DNA of 64,000 nucleotides. Source: Urechis unicinctus. Lineage: Eukaryota > Annelida > Polychaeta > Xenopneusta > Urechidae. The position numbers and the translations under genes are program-made. The stretch is taken from contig CM067351.1 of NCBI GenBank assembly GCA_034190875.2, forward strand, positions 291,741 to 355,740, written 5' to 3'. The number at the start of each line of letters is the position of its first letter. Within the stretch, counting starts at the first letter, position 1. Shown piece by piece: positions 11,413 through 27,545 of this stretch. Under the pieces are notes generated by a model. That model worked only from the letters and a program-made list of their open reading frames with translations. It did no database searches and was not told where the DNA came from.

Positions 11413-12555
11413 ATAGATACATACTTCTGTTGACATGATTATTAGGTCTCCATCTCACCAAAACCCAGCGAGTAGTAAGTGTAAGTTTTGCAAGAGAAAG
11501 GAAGACCGGCGAGTAGATCCCACAGTAAACAATATAAAACAATTACGAATGTAGAACAGCGAACGATTGCTGTGCATTCCCTGGTCATTTTCTTCAGATT
11601 TCCATGTTACAGATTTCGATCAAGCGCATTGTTCAGGTGATTATCGATTACTCGTAAAAAACAAATACACACAAACGCTTAAAAGCACAAAAGCACAAGG
11701 CGCTGAAATTCTAAAAATCTGCTCCCATTCAATACATAACACTCAAGCGTCAATTCCACATTCCACTTTCCACATCATTCTCAGACTCAACTATTCAAAT
11801 GCAAGATTCTTATTACCATTGCCATTATGTGGAGGGTTGATTTGGCCACTTTCTTTGGGGGGGTGGGAGCGATGTCATTTTATTGTGTTTGAGCTCACAT
11901 TCACCTACGTGTGTGACCTGCAACATCGACAACTACCACAGGCAGTTAGTGCGGACGATACTTTCCCCATGGCTTTATCATACAGCTTCAGCGAATGACA
12001 CCACAGCGGAAAACAATCCCAGTTTCTTGAGTTTCTCAGACAATGATTCAGGTTTCTTCAATTGCAAAATATTGATCGCGACGATAATGACAACGATCAC
12101 ACATATTAGGTCGCATATGGTACAGTAGAATCAATGCGTAATCCCTTTCAATGATTTGGACCTGAGGTTTATTATGGACATTTTATCGGGAACGACGTGA
12201 GATAATGATTGTTGCAAATTAATAGGGCGCATACAGGTGCAATCATATAACCTGAAGATTGGAAGCAACCCATATCAATGCTTAAATCAAAATAATAGGT
12301 ATTTTGAGAAAGCAGTTTGTTGAGAAAGCAGTTTATAATATTTTGGCAGTTGGCGCTATATCCGCCAAAATGATAACATTAACATTGTTGCATTGAAATC
12401 GTCATGATAGCTATCTGCCTTATAAAAGCGTCTTCTGTGATGGTTATAAACTGATATATGCTTTGTGTCACTTCTCCAGGCAGGCGGTCTATCGATTGTG
12501 ATTCATCAGTCGGCAAGAAATTGTCACATTACTGATTTGCCAACATAAAGATTCA
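11413..12555. other. No gene seen
   Basis: Non-coding. A frame at 11567-11998 has no recognisable domain and ordinary AT-rich composition, so I do not call it a gene. Confidence 0.5.
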
Positions 12556-12740
12556 AACGTGAAGCAAGTGGACATATTTCAGATCATGAATTGGCCGTGA
12601 TGTAAGTGGACATATTTCAGATCATGAGTTAGCTGTGATGTAAGTGGACATATTTCAGATCATGAATCAGCCGTGATGTAAGTGGACATATTTCAGATCA
12701 TGAGTTAGCTGTGATGTAAGTGGACATATTTCAGAGCATC
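12556..12740. repeat. Short minisatellite, 38-bp unit (GTGATGTAAGTGGACATATTTCAGATCATGAGTTAGCT)
   Basis: Four to five copies; alternate units read GAATCAGCC and GAGTTAGCT, which suggests growth by a two-unit step. Confidence 0.85.
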
Positions 12741-15080
12741 AATAGAAAGTCTTTTGTGGAGGAAAACATGTCACAATGAGATGGAAGTTCCAGCCACAAG
12801 CGATTCATTTAATGAGTATATCATGATGTGATTGTAATTAGAAGCACTCCTCTTTCTGGTCAGTGGATATTTGGTCGGTCAAATGTGTATTAATACAGCA
12901 ATAACGCTATACTATGTATTAGACTCAGCTACATACCTTACTTCTAGGTCAACGGAGACGTTTTGGGGAAATACAAATGATTCAAATGTAGTTTAATAAA
13001 TACATTGATTTGATTCAGCATGGTATTAAATAAAGCCAGATATGCGAGGTGATGCTATTGAGATATTTGATTCGGTCGTTATCTCTAAAAGATTTATCCC
13101 CATGGATACTGACAGGGAAACGTGTCATAATCTACTATTTAGCAAAAAGACTTGTCTACACATTAGTGCTATCGAGAAGTCATATGTTAGATACTTATAA
13201 TCGAGCAATAATAAGAACGGGAGTGCTGGGCATATGAAAGCTTTTACCTCTCACATCGAACACTAGGGCCATGCCAGTACGCTGTGGCTCGGACATGCCG
13301 TTATAGCGATGTATGTCCATTTGGTTGTGTTTGCTCTACAAATAGACATTGGATATCGAGCCAGCCTCGCCGATGCTCATCTTCAGTTCGATTAAATTTG
13401 AAGAAGATAGCGACTAAGCCCTTTAGTTTTTAACCTTCATAACTCACACCATGGCGATCCAGGGTCCAACGGACAATGGACCTATAATTGTTATCTAGTA
13501 TAAAGCATGCTGAAGGGATTGGCAGCAGTACAGCCATCCGTTGATGACGAACTTTGTCAACCTTGTTCAACACGTTGAATCATTTGATGCTTGTGACTTA
13601 ATATCTTAATTTTACGATTGAACGGCTGAATTGTGGCTTTATATTACACAATCTAGATAATCAAATTGCTTGACTGTATTTTCAAAAAACACATTCTGTG
13701 GGTGCGAAAATAAATAACTCACAGTTAAAATCTCTTTCAACAAATTTCAATCGAATGTTCGAAGTTTGCGCTTTAATATCAACCTTAATCCTACTTGACA
13801 ATAAGTCATTTACCCCAGTTGACTAAGGTGCTTGGACGATTGTTCCCCGAATAAGGATATTGAATCCGAAACCCTTAACTTACGACATTAGTAATTACAG
13901 GAATGGTTCTTAATTGTGTTGTTGTTGAAACTAGCGCGTAATCGACAATACAGACTTAGTTCTTGCGATCTTCCTAAGAGCTTTTTCTGACAACGAGGCA
14001 GGGCGTTCGTCTCTCATGACTGCATTAAACTATTGTTGTATTTGGTAGTATAATTGAAACATGCTTACAATGTTTTTACGCTCCATCACGAAGCGTTTGT
14101 TTTGAAACTTCGAAATGGCAACAATGCCAAGCGTTGATATATGAGTTTCGATAGCTCTTCAAATATCCCATAATAACGTAATGAACGTCGGCATCCAGCT
14201 TTTACTGCAGAAAGATGGCATGATATATACTCAATAGTTACCAGTCGAAACTTAAGGTTATATTCGCCATAGAAATTAGTTAGAATCCTCCGCGACAATT
14301 GTTTTAACGATGTCAGGCACATCAACAGACACAGTGATATATCAAATCCGCCAACCGGCTGATATCATTCAATCGCCAGACTTCTTTTCCCTGGTGATAA
14401 AGTAAAGCTTAAATGTACCGGCGTATAACTACTGTCCTTATTACCAAATATGTTACTTGTGCAACATGAGGTCATGTAGTGTTAGCAATTCTCCTCGTAA
14501 CCATATGTATGGCTTATTGCTTAATTATGCGATTGGTCTTAATATAGCATTTATGTGCGTATCCCAACTCTTGCACATTTAAAACACGTGCTACATACTT
14601 CATTGTATACTGGACGTTATGCAATACATCACGCATGTGATTACGGCCCAAAGTATCCTTTGTGACAGGTATAAAATGTTTTACCTGTATATTGCTATCA
14701 GTGGGGAGATTAAACCTTGGAATATCATGTACCATCATACCAAATTAGCATCAGGTTTTTCGAAATCGAAATATAAGACCGTAAATATTTGAAATATGTA
14801 TAGTGTTATAGTGTATGTAGTGTTTCTAAAACGATTTCAACGTCTTGACCCTTATCCATCGTTGGTTGTCCGTAAACTATGCCCTGGATGCCCGATACGT
14901 CCAATCCATATGACTGTTGTTGGACGGGAATCATGGCCTAAGTGTAGATAGTACGCAAACTGTGGTGAATATCATACACCGAGCTGCTCAGGGATGGTAT
15001 TAATAAAAAGTGATAAACTCACTGACAACACTTTCCAACGGTTTGCATCTACAAGATTGCTTAATGGTAGTAGAATAGTA
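12741..15080. other. No gene seen
   Basis: 2.3 kb of AT-rich sequence with only short frames (for example 13049-13237 and 14086-14325) and no domain, splice pair or repeat that I can recognise. Confidence 0.5.
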
Positions 15081-15084
15081 CTAG

Positions 15085-15311
15085 AATATATATATGTATA
15101 TATGTATATAATGTATATAAATGTGTATTTATATAATGTATATATAAATGTATATATATATATGTATGCACGATTGTATATAATATATGGCCATATAAAT
15201 GGCCTATAAATGTATATATCCCTGTATATATATAATATATCTATAAAAGTTGGTTATATCGATATATATAAATGGAGTATATCTCCCTGTATATAGGTAT
15301 ATGTATCTATA

Positions 15312-15382
<71 letters not shown>

Positions 15383-15390
15383 ATATATTT
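15085..15390. repeat. TA/TATG microsatellite region with long (TA)n
   Basis: Imperfect ATATATGTATA tracts lead into an uninterrupted (TA) run at about 15312-15382. The open frame through it is Ile-Tyr repeat and is an artefact. Confidence 0.95.
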
Positions 15391-18311
<2,921 letters not shown>

Positions 18312-18419
18312 TCATAAGTGTTTTATTGTGTTTATGGACGCGCGCTTGTGTGTGTATGTGTGTGTATTCATGTGTTTATTTAAGTGCGTGTGTTCTTGTG
18401 TTTATTTGAGTGTGTGCGT

Positions 18420-19250
18420 AGTGCCTTCTAACTGACAGTACTTAGCGTTCATTTTCAGTCTTATCACCTGATTTCGTGATGCCCTTCCTATATCTCCATA
18501 TCGCTTAGACCATGCCGTGAACTCGCTGTATTTCAGTTTTGAAAATTGCCACATTCTCAGTTAATGCGTATAATAGTATTCGGACGTCAGCCGCATTATT
18601 GGATCTCTTATGACATTAATGTACACTGGTATTGTTGCTCCAAATCTGTTGATGGAAGACACAAGCCTACCGCATGTTAAAAACTGCCGAGGAGATGAAA
18701 CTCAGCCAATATCTAATTAATATCTACGATATTAATTATCCAACCCCTACCCCTTCCTCTACATGATATCCACCTACTCATCGTTTTGTTACTAGAAGTG
18801 AAAGCAATATACAGTCTCAATTTACCTGGTCCTCTGGTCCTATATGCCATTTCAGGTGCGTGTGCGAATGCAACGCATGAAAGCTGTTTTGCGATGACAA
18901 ATTCTGTATCAGCGATCTCATACTTCAACACTTTGGCACCCTATTGAAGAGTACTATGGAAGAAGATGGCGCATCTTTCCAGGTCATTCCGTGTCCCTTT
19001 GCATCATTGTTCATCTTGTTGCCTTTGTGTATCTAGACTCGGATATGAAGCCGGTGAGACAAACGGTCATGGTGTTAACTTTGTCCAGTTCATGTCATGT
19101 CCAATTTTATCATTTTTTTGCCTTTTGTATCTGGACTGGTTGTATATGAACCCTGTGAGATAGGAGAACATGGTGGTAATATCAGCTGGATTGTGACGTA
19201 TGTCGTGTTATAATAATAACACACAGAGATTAAAACAAGAGCGGCAATGC
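18420..19250. other. No gene seen
   Basis: Non-coding. A small duplication is visible: 18990-19060 resembles 19090-19150 (GTTCAT..TTGTTGCCTTT.GTATCT.GACT), about 100 bp apart. Confidence 0.5.
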
Positions 19251-19252
19251 TG

Positions 19253-20312
19253 CAGATACGAGCTGTCATCATCACATTCATTAGGGCAGGCATGTACTCA
19301 CTTATACGAGCTGTCATCATAACATCTATTAGGGCAGGCATGTACTCATTTATACGAGCTGTCATCATCACATTTATTAGGGCATCACATTTATTAGGCA
19401 TGTACTCATTTATACGAGCTGTCATCATAACATCTATTAGGGCATTACTCATTAGAGCTGTCATCATAAACATTTATTAGGGCAGGCATGTACTCATTTA
19501 TACGAGCTGTCATCATAACATTTATTAGGGCAGGCATGTACTCATTTATACGAGCTGTCATCATCACATTTATTAGGGCAGGCATGTACTCATTTATACG
19601 AGCTGTCATAATCACATTTATTAGGGCAGGCATGTACTCATTTATACGAGCTGTCATTTTATTAGGGCAGTCATACTCATTTATACGAGCTGTCATAATC
19701 ACATTTATTAGGGCAGGCATGTACTCATTTATACGAGCTGTCATCATCACATTTATTAGGGCAGGCATGTACTCATTTATACGAGCTGTCATAATCACAT
19801 TTATTAGGGCAGGCATGTACTCATTTATACGAGCTGTCATAATCACATTTATTAGGGCAGGCATGTACTCATTTATACGAGCTGTCATCGTCACATTTAT
19901 TAGGGCAGGCATGTACTCATTTATACGAGCTGTCATCATACATTTATTAGGGCAGGCATTAGGGCAGCTGTCATGGGCAGGCATGTACTCATTTATACGA
20001 GCTCATCATCATTAACATTTATTAGGGCAGGCATGTACTCATTTATACGAGCTGTCATACGAGCTGTACATTTATACGAGCTGTCATCATCACATTTTAG
20101 GGCAGGCATGTACTCATTTATACGAGCTGTCATCATCACATTTATTAGGGCATGTACTCATTTATACGAGCTGTCATCATCACATTTATTAGGGCAGGCA
20201 TGTACTCATTTATACGAGCTGTCATCATCACATTTATTAGGGCAGGCATGTACTCATTTATACGAGCTGTCATCATCACATTTATTAGGGCAGTCATGTA
20301 CTCATTCCTGCA
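19253..20312. repeat. 48-bp minisatellite (CATTTATTAGGGCAGGCATGTACTCATTTATACGAGCTGTCATCATCA)
   Basis: About 22 copies over 1.06 kb. The unit length is divisible by three, so both strands show artefactual 16-residue repeat frames. Several units are internally deleted (19390, 19440, 19650, 19940-19980, 20060), all leaving the CATTTAT / GAGCTGTCAT blocks. Confidence 0.93.
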
Positions 20313-21060
20313 TGTGCGCATTTATAGTCAAGAAGCACACGGTCATGTAGGCTGGAAGTTGTGCTGACGCGCAGACGGATGTAACCTTCCTGTACAACCT
20401 ACCACGTCTATTGTCTTCACTAGAGCAGTAATACGTAGGTCTCATCCAAAGATCACTTTTATATTGAGTAAATGCCTTGCTATGAAGCTATCGTGGTCTT
20501 CTTTGATAAACAAGCCAAGTAAAGAAGTAACATCGGCCTGCTTGCTTTTATGCAAATAATGTTTTGGGAGATATCGTCATATCAAAGGCTCACGTTTTCT
20601 TTTATAACGTGTCTGGTCTCGGCACGAGCCACTTTGAAAGGGTTCATTTCGCCTAAAGTGGACTACATTGTGCACGTGTAAAGCCCCCAATTGAGTTCTT
20701 TGACAAAATTCTTGTATGCATTTGAACACCGTTATAATTATTCTGGACCATAATTAAAAATGAACATGACTTCTCTTTTTAGAATTTCGCTGCTCATACA
20801 AGATAAAGTTGTCTGGTTGTTCTTATGTAGCTTTCGGTTTGCAACCCGCTCCGCAGGCATATATCTATTGGTGATCTGGAATGCTTGGTGCTTGATCGCC
20901 GCGCAGCAACACCAGGTGTGATAGCTCACTGATTAGATGTCTCTCTGAATAATGCTGTAAACTGTTGGTAGGTAATGCAAGATGCGAAGCTAAGGTTTGT
21001 GGAGGATAATGTTAACTAACTCAGCTTGGTATGGAGTGGCAAGAACATGAGGATTATGAG
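20313..21060. other. No gene seen
   Basis: Non-coding, with no repeat or exon support. Confidence 0.5.
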
Positions 21061-21062
21061 AG

Positions 21063-21536
21063 ATTGCCTTCTTGAACAGGATAGACATTACACCTATTAG
21101 CTCTCCCCCCCCCCCTCCACTTTGAACAGGATAGACATTACACCAATTAGCTCCTCCCCTCCACTTTGAACAGGATAGACATTACACCAATTAGCTCTTC
21201 CCCTCCACTTTGAACAGGATAGACATTACACCAATTAGCTCTCCCCCCCCCCCCCTCCACTTTGAACAGGATAGACATTACACCAATTAGCTCTTCCCCT
21301 CCACTTTGAACAGGATAGACATTACACCTATTAACTCTTCACCCCCTCCACTTTGAACAGGATAGACATTACACCAATTAGCTCTTCCCTTCCACTTTGA
21401 ACAGGATAGACATTACACCAATTAGCTCTTCCCCCCTCCACTTTGAACAGGATAGACATTACACCAATTAGCACTTCCCCTCCACTTTGAACAGGATAGA
21501 CATTACACTAATTAGCTCTTCCCCTCCACTTTGAAG
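21063..21536. repeat. 44-bp minisatellite (TTTGAACAGGATAGACATTACACCAATTAGCTCTTCCCCTCCAC)
   Basis: Ten copies. The C-run inside the unit varies from about 4 to 13, so the array combines a fixed core with a length-variable homopolymer. Confidence 0.93.
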
Positions 21537-21785
21537 TTAGTGTCTTGTTGAAATATCATGCCCTGTCAGTGACGTTTGATCAGTATTATTCTTGGACCAA
21601 TCCAGATGGCAGACAGCAAGAGGTGTGTGGTAAAATAGTAGACATTTCATTATATACTTTCACTGAAATCCTCGACGTTCCTGTCATAAACATTTACCAT
21701 GCTAGTCACTGTCATGGCACCAAATCACTGTTAGAATTCCAGTGAACTACTGATATATATCTTATCTGCCATATAAGCAACTCAC

Positions 21786-21982
21786 GTGTATACCCCGGTG
21801 CGACAGCCAGTTGTTCAGCAGGCTCTGCTCCTCAGCACTGGTGATGCTGGTCAGATATGATCCCTCACCGAAGAGAGGACATGATTTTTGGGCAGTGTAC
21901 CAACTGACAGGAGTCTTACATGCGATGTAGGAGAACTTTAGTGCGTCAAGAACGGCTATTTCATCGCTCGACATGGAAACAT
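21786..21982 (-). CDS. C-type lectin domain exon (partial gene)
   Basis: A single 197-bp exon read on the minus strand. Upstream is a TTCTTTGTCGCTCTAG acceptor and downstream a perfect GTGAGT donor (plus-strand 21780-21785). The translation has the pattern of the first half of a C-type lectin fold: FSYIACKTPVSWYTAQKSC, then LTSITSAEEQSLLNNWL, that is aromatic, Cys, W..A...C, L..I.S.EE...L. The second half (WIG, carbohydrate-binding loop, final Cys) is not found in the window, so the rest of the gene is outside, degraded or missed in small exons. Family knowledge suggests a secreted or membrane recognition protein. Whether this is a live gene is open. Confidence 0.55.
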
Positions 21983-22041
21983 CTAGAGCGACAAAGAATC
22001 ATGCTGCTGATATTTACGAACATTATCATGGTTATTAACAT

Positions 22042-22275
22042 AAGTACATTCCCAGCAGGTAGAAATGATGTATTGGCTGATGATAATATGAGTACATTCC
22101 CAGCAGGTAGCAATGATGTATTGGCTGATGATAACATAAGTACATTCCCAGCAGGTAGCAATGATGTATTGGCTGATGATAACATTCCCAGCAGGTAGCA
22201 ATGATGTATTGGCTGATGATAAAACAAGTACATTCCCAGCAGGTAGCAATGATGTATTGGCTGATGATAACATTA
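22042..22275. repeat. 48-bp minisatellite (ACATTCCCAGCAGGTAGCAATGATGTATTGGCTGATGATAACATAAGT)
   Basis: Five copies, one shortened at 22180-22195. It lies just upstream, on the minus strand, of the C-type lectin exon, in what would be its preceding intron. Confidence 0.92.
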
Positions 22276-22406
22276 CTCGATCATTTGTGCATGAATCTCG
22301 AACAGTCAGTGTTCATTTCTATACCAAACATCCTCGATCACTCAGTAGACCGGTATATACAGTGCGCAATGAAATCACTCTGTGTATTAAGGTCGGTCGA
22401 TATCAT

Positions 22407-23480
22407 TCACAGTCCGCTGGACGGTGAAGAAGCAGGAGCAACCAATTTTTTTCTGATGCCTTCTAATGCTTCGTCTTTTCCACGTTTTATCAGTGCGTTT
22501 TTGTCATTGACTGAAACAGTCTGGTATGCTTTGATAGATCTAGCCTTAATTTCCCCCTTTATTGGAGTATTATTTGTGACCTCAGCTAAGGCGAGTTTAA
22601 ACTGATGAACCGAGATATTACCATCTTCTAATGCTGTTGATACAATGTCAGCAATGGTATTCAATTTGCTCTGCGCCAGAACGTTCATGTTTTTTTACCT
22701 TAATTATCAGTCGCCATCTGATACATTTTCCAGCAATTCCAAGTAGCCCACAAGTGGCCCAGTAGCACCCAACACTGCTACAATAGGCTCTAAACAGTAC
22801 ACTTTCACCACTTGCGCCAAGACACATACCAACAGCAACTAAAGCAGTGTCCACTGCATCCACTGAGTTCACTGCACGCCTATATTTCTTGTACATTTTT
22901 CAATCTCTTTCTCAAGGTATTGGTTCTTGAAGCTGATTTCATTCAAGCGATAGGATTCTTATCGGTTGGGGGCAGTTGCTGTCGGAACGGTGGGTTGTTG
23001 TTTCATACTGCTTCTGCCAAAATAGTAATTAGGGGTTTTGTCAGTGAGTCTACATCTTGGCTCATGTCCCTGTGCTGCAGTCTATGTTTGTCATCAACAT
23101 ACTTTTTATTAGCAGCATCCTTTTGTTGATGTTGGGGCTCCTAACTGAAGGATATTATTATCTCACATTTCAAGGTCTCCAGTCATAGTACCGCCACATT
23201 TATCCATTTTGGTGAGTCACCAATAGATACATAGCTGTTTGTTGCATATTCAGAGAGTTCGGGGCCCTGGTCCGTTTTTTGGTAGATCAATAGATATTGG
23301 TTTTTATTGACATCAGTGGAACGCTTTAACCACACTCTTGCTGAGGTTCTCTTTGGACACCAATATGCCATGTAGTTAAAACTTCCATCTTGGGAACGAT
23401 CAATTGAGTGGGTATCCCCCCTGCAAGCTGTTGTCTCTGCATTAAACAATGAGGGTATCCGCTTGACTGAAAAAAACCCT
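22407..23480 (-). pseudogene. Decayed mobile-element protein gene (MTGDL-type motif)
   Basis: Three minus-strand blocks read in one direction with frame changes. Block one is 23480 to 23213, with WCPKRTSARVWLK, ending at an AAAA run. Block two is 23212 to about 22925, starting Met-Asp-Lys-Cys then GGTMTGDLE, a pattern also found in phage tail-fibre proteins, followed by an in-frame stop. Block three is 22970 to 22407: a charged coiled-coil-like NEISFKNQYLEKEIEK stretch, a small-residue hydrophobic segment at 22890-22720, then a helical region with LAQSKLNTIADIVSTALEDG. I believe this domain order recurs as a multicopy protein in invertebrate genomes, carried by mobile elements, but I cannot name the element. 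Several frameshifts and stops make it a pseudogene. Confidence 0.5.
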
Positions 23481-25571
23481 AAAGATGCTATACAGGCAAA
23501 ACAAGTTGCAGCGCTTCCTACACTGAGGTACTCAATACCGACCCTGCAATGGGCCCTGAGGACCGCAAAACACTCATTGAGGTACACAATACAGACCCCC
23601 CAATAGGCTGTCTTGCCCAATTGTAGAGCATAAGAAACTTCCAATTAGACATATGAATCTGTATGGAAAATGACTCACCACACGCGATTACCTTGCAGCT
23701 TATGGGGTTAAACCGCCCTACCCACGTTGTATCTGATAAAAATCTCGTTTGTCTAACTAACCAGAGAAGGCTACAGTAATTAATCAACAGATAAGCAGAT
23801 TTATTGGTTTCAAGCGTGTAAACCAGGTCGACTGTGGTAAGCTGCCTCGGCATTGCCTGGGAGGACGCTGAATGAATTCTTGTGATATGTCATCCGATGT
23901 CTACATTCAGCGGATGATTACAATTGCTTCCAAGACATGTCGCCCTAATGCTCATATTAGTAAAAGGGGTACATATAGTTTATTTGTTGAGCGCCCGATA
24001 ATTGATCTCAATGCTGCAAATTCGACAGAAAAATTTCGATTAAGCGGAAATATATCTCATTAACACGAAAAAACCCAAGACGAGGAACCCAATGACCAAA
24101 TGAGTTCCAGCACAAAGGCTTAACAAAACCCATGAGGCCCGGTCGACATTGCTATAAAAGTGTACATATTCATCACACTTTTGTATAGTTTGATATCATG
24201 CCGCGAGGCGACATGAATTCTCAACTAAACGTTATGCCGAGACTAAATCACAACATGTATGGTTGAACATTGTATCAAAGAGTGTATAGCGTCGCTAAGT
24301 GCTCTCAAGAGCCTCAGCTCCATGTCCGTAACAGACGCCGACCCCGAGACGACGGATTAACAATCCCATGTGTTTTTGTTGATTTCATAGTATCGTCGCC
24401 TGATGACGGCGTTGTATTTCATGTAATTTCATAATCCCCACACAGCTTAGCGAAGCTATAAATCTGTGCTCGAGATCTGTACATATCCGTGGCAAGCCAA
24501 CAAATGTTCTAGTCTACCCCTGGCCAGTTCCCTCGCCCCGGAAGTGACGTCAGCCCAGTGAAACCATGTGCCTTTTTTATATCAAGTTAGCGCCACCTAA
24601 CAATTGCAGTAAAATATGATTAGAAAAAGCGATCACCACAGAGCCACTCTAAGTGAAACCTCTTAGCGAAGCTATACACTCTTCGATTGTATTCAATGGC
24701 ACAATCCAAAGTCTCACTGGGCCTGGAAACTATGTGACCTTGGACAAGTACAGGAATGGCACGAGAGAGGCATGCTTAAGTATGGTAGTTAGCGGAATTA
24801 CAACATTCAACAAGCCATATTGACAAAAGATGGTAAGAAAAACATTTTCAGACAAAAATCATTCCCTATTGGATTAAGCTCACCACATCTCACTCATAAA
24901 GACAGTGAGTAGCAGTCCACCATGAGGTACACGCTGGCGAGCATGCCTCTGACGCTAGTGGCTACGACAGTCTAGACCAAATCGTGTGGCTGCCGGTGCG
25001 AGATGAGCGAGTGTCTGGGCAAGTCAGGGACAATGAGCCTGGGGAGGGGAGGGGTAGGGGTGGCGTCTTGTCTCATCGGCAGGCATACATCAATATGTAG
25101 ATGTCTGGTTGCAAGACAGTTGCGGACTATCGGGCATTCAGTGATGTACACTTGAGGAGTCACAGAGCCGCCGAAATCAATCATATTGACCTTCCACCTC
25201 GTAATTCGCCCCGTCAGTTAAGCTAGTGACATCCATCGGCAGAATATGGAACCACTCTATTCGGGTACTATTCTGATAAATATTTAAATAAATCGGATGC
25301 CAACTGGCCATATATCAGGTAAGACATGGTTGAATACATTCAGCTCTAGATTTGAAGGAATTATCGAGTATTTTGCGATCATCGTTGGTAGTACATTTTG
25401 TGTCCGTAAACAGTGAAATACCGGTCTAATTTGTGTGCAATATTTCGGCATATAGCACATGTCATCTGGATAAAACAGTTGACTTTATTCATATGTAAAC
25501 ATATGTCAACAGGTATGAAATAATTCACTCTTAGGCATTGGTAAAGCTAACTATTTGACATTTGTTTTCAG
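23481..25571. other. No gene seen
   Basis: Mostly non-coding. 23520-23600 holds a short imperfect duplication (AATACCGACCCTGCAATGGGCC / AATACAGACCCCCCAATAGGCT). A minus-strand pyrimidine-rich CCCTACCCCTCCCCTCCCCAG near 25040-25060 could be a splice acceptor, but the frames after it stop within 30 codons. Confidence 0.4.
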
Positions 25572-25665
25572 GGAACATATTGTTCGTTCTCCACTGAAGG
25601 TCCGCTGACACCGTACATGGCTGTCCGGCGCGGGGAGTGTCCATTTTCACAATCGGCATCGGAAG
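25572..25665 (+). CDS. Candidate small exon, function unknown
   Basis: Acceptor TTTGTTTTCAG, then a 94-bp open stretch starting GTYCSFSTEGPLTPYM, then donor GGAAG|GTATTG. It begins in phase 0 and ends in phase 1. There are two cysteines and no recognisable domain. Support is only the paired splice signals, which can occur by chance. Confidence 0.22.
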
Positions 25666-27420
25666 GTATTGAATATTACCACATCAATAGATCAATAACA
25701 TGCGCGCATAACTAGGATCAAACTTCCAGTTCACAAAACACATTAGGATTTGTTTGCGACATTTCCGACTATTTAGATTTATTGCTTTTTAATTGTCAAA
25801 CGTGCAATGTCAATCTACAATTGAATAGTGTTAAATTAAATGTAAGTGAACATGCTGTCCATCTTGGATCCTATATAGGAAGAAATTCCGAAAACATTCA
25901 ATATGCATGATGCATGTGGTGATCTTGTGTCGAAAACTTATATGTTGATATCCAGATTTGGTCACTGATGCGTATATGTTCGTAATACACTATTTGACAA
26001 ATATTGCACTAATCTTTATGAATCGCCGTTTAAGTCGTTATCGGGCAATTCATCTTCAAGCTTGTGTTGCACTTGGCGCAAATGTATCCGCCATATACGG
26101 AAACTCCACCCTAGAACAAGATCAATGTATAAGAACAATTAAGGTGGCGATGTATGAAGTTATTGTCAATGGTCTGAATGGTACGAATGATCTTGTATCG
26201 GCGGTTAGCCTTTAGTAATTCAAATGTCGCAAATAATATTAGATATATTATGAGTATCGTTAATCTTAATACTGCCATGATTTACGACTAGACCATTCCT
26301 TTAATGAAATTGCTAGCAAGATTAGTCTGCAGGACATTGATCAAGAGTCATTGAATTTTGTAAATTTTACACCAGAGCGTTGTGTGGCCCGTGAATGTGA
26401 TTATATTTCCAATTGTCCCACGAAGATATCAATGTTGTTCCTAACTTTATTTGCGCATTATGATGGCACCCCACTCTTTGTTAAATGATAGCACTTTGAA
26501 TTGATCGATTCATAATGATAACTAAGTTATAGATAATTATTTACATCTGCAATGCTGTCTTATCTATTTCGGGTGCATTCAATTAGTATCAGCGCCTAAT
26601 ACAGAGTAAATATTGTATGTGGACCATGGTACATATATCAAACAATAATATGTCAAAGTAACAATGAATCTGACTTTGCCAATTGATATACAATAACAAA
26701 TTAATCGGGCTAAAATATCAATATTTAATATAAAACAACATAAATACTCTACTTGAGCTGCTAATGAGGATGCCGCATGCTCATGACCAAAGTTATCTTG
26801 CGGTAAACACTAAACACGTAAAGCGGACCGCTAAATAACGTCATTACGTCATCTGGACGGCTTATTGCGTGAAGTGACACAAAATGGCCTTGCTTAAAGC
26901 AAGGAAGCTGCTTTGATCCACATTATACTTCCGATAATAAGTATTGGTGTGTGTCGAACAATATGCATCATTGTATGCGGTACTAGATGGCATACTCGTC
27001 ACGGCTGCTGATGACCTGTCTGGTGTGACAAGAAGGAGACCATAGGGCTGGATTAGATGGCTTTAATTCCTGTGAGAATGAACATCAGTCATATTAATGG
27101 CCGAATCGTCGTAGCTTAGGCAGAATATACGCAGCTGGAATACATAAATGATTTCATAAATGACAAACGTTCGCGTGTATCCTTGCCAAAGCATTGTCGG
27201 CATTCACTTAATACACATTTCCCGGGCAATCTTCCTCGTATTTAATGTGTTACTCAACATATCAAATACTGCTGTCATTGTGGCATTCTGCAAGTGAAAG
27301 CAGCAAACATCTGACTTCCTCCCATGTGACACCAAATAGCTTCACGCCATCGAGTTCGGTTGTGTTGATTCAAAGTCTGTGTTGGCATCAGTCGCCATGC
27401 GGATCCTCCGAATGTCTCTT
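25666..27420. other. No gene seen
   Basis: AT-rich non-coding sequence with no domain-bearing frame. Confidence 0.5.
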
Positions 27421-27440
27421 TCATCATCATCATTATCATT

Positions 27441-27511
<71 letters not shown>

Positions 27512-27545
27512 TATCATAATCATTATCGTCATCATCATTATAATT
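27421..27545. repeat. (CAT)n trinucleotide repeat
   Basis: About 40 units of CAT with a few ATT/CGT interruptions at both ends. His- or Met-rich frames through it are artefacts. Confidence 0.97.

Noticed and set aside
10205-11433. Long repeat-protein frames on both strands (11-residue units)
   Set aside because: Unit length of 33 bp keeps any stop-free frame open; no start, splice or domain evidence.
19247-20367. 16-residue repeat proteins on both strands
   Set aside because: 48-bp minisatellite artefact.
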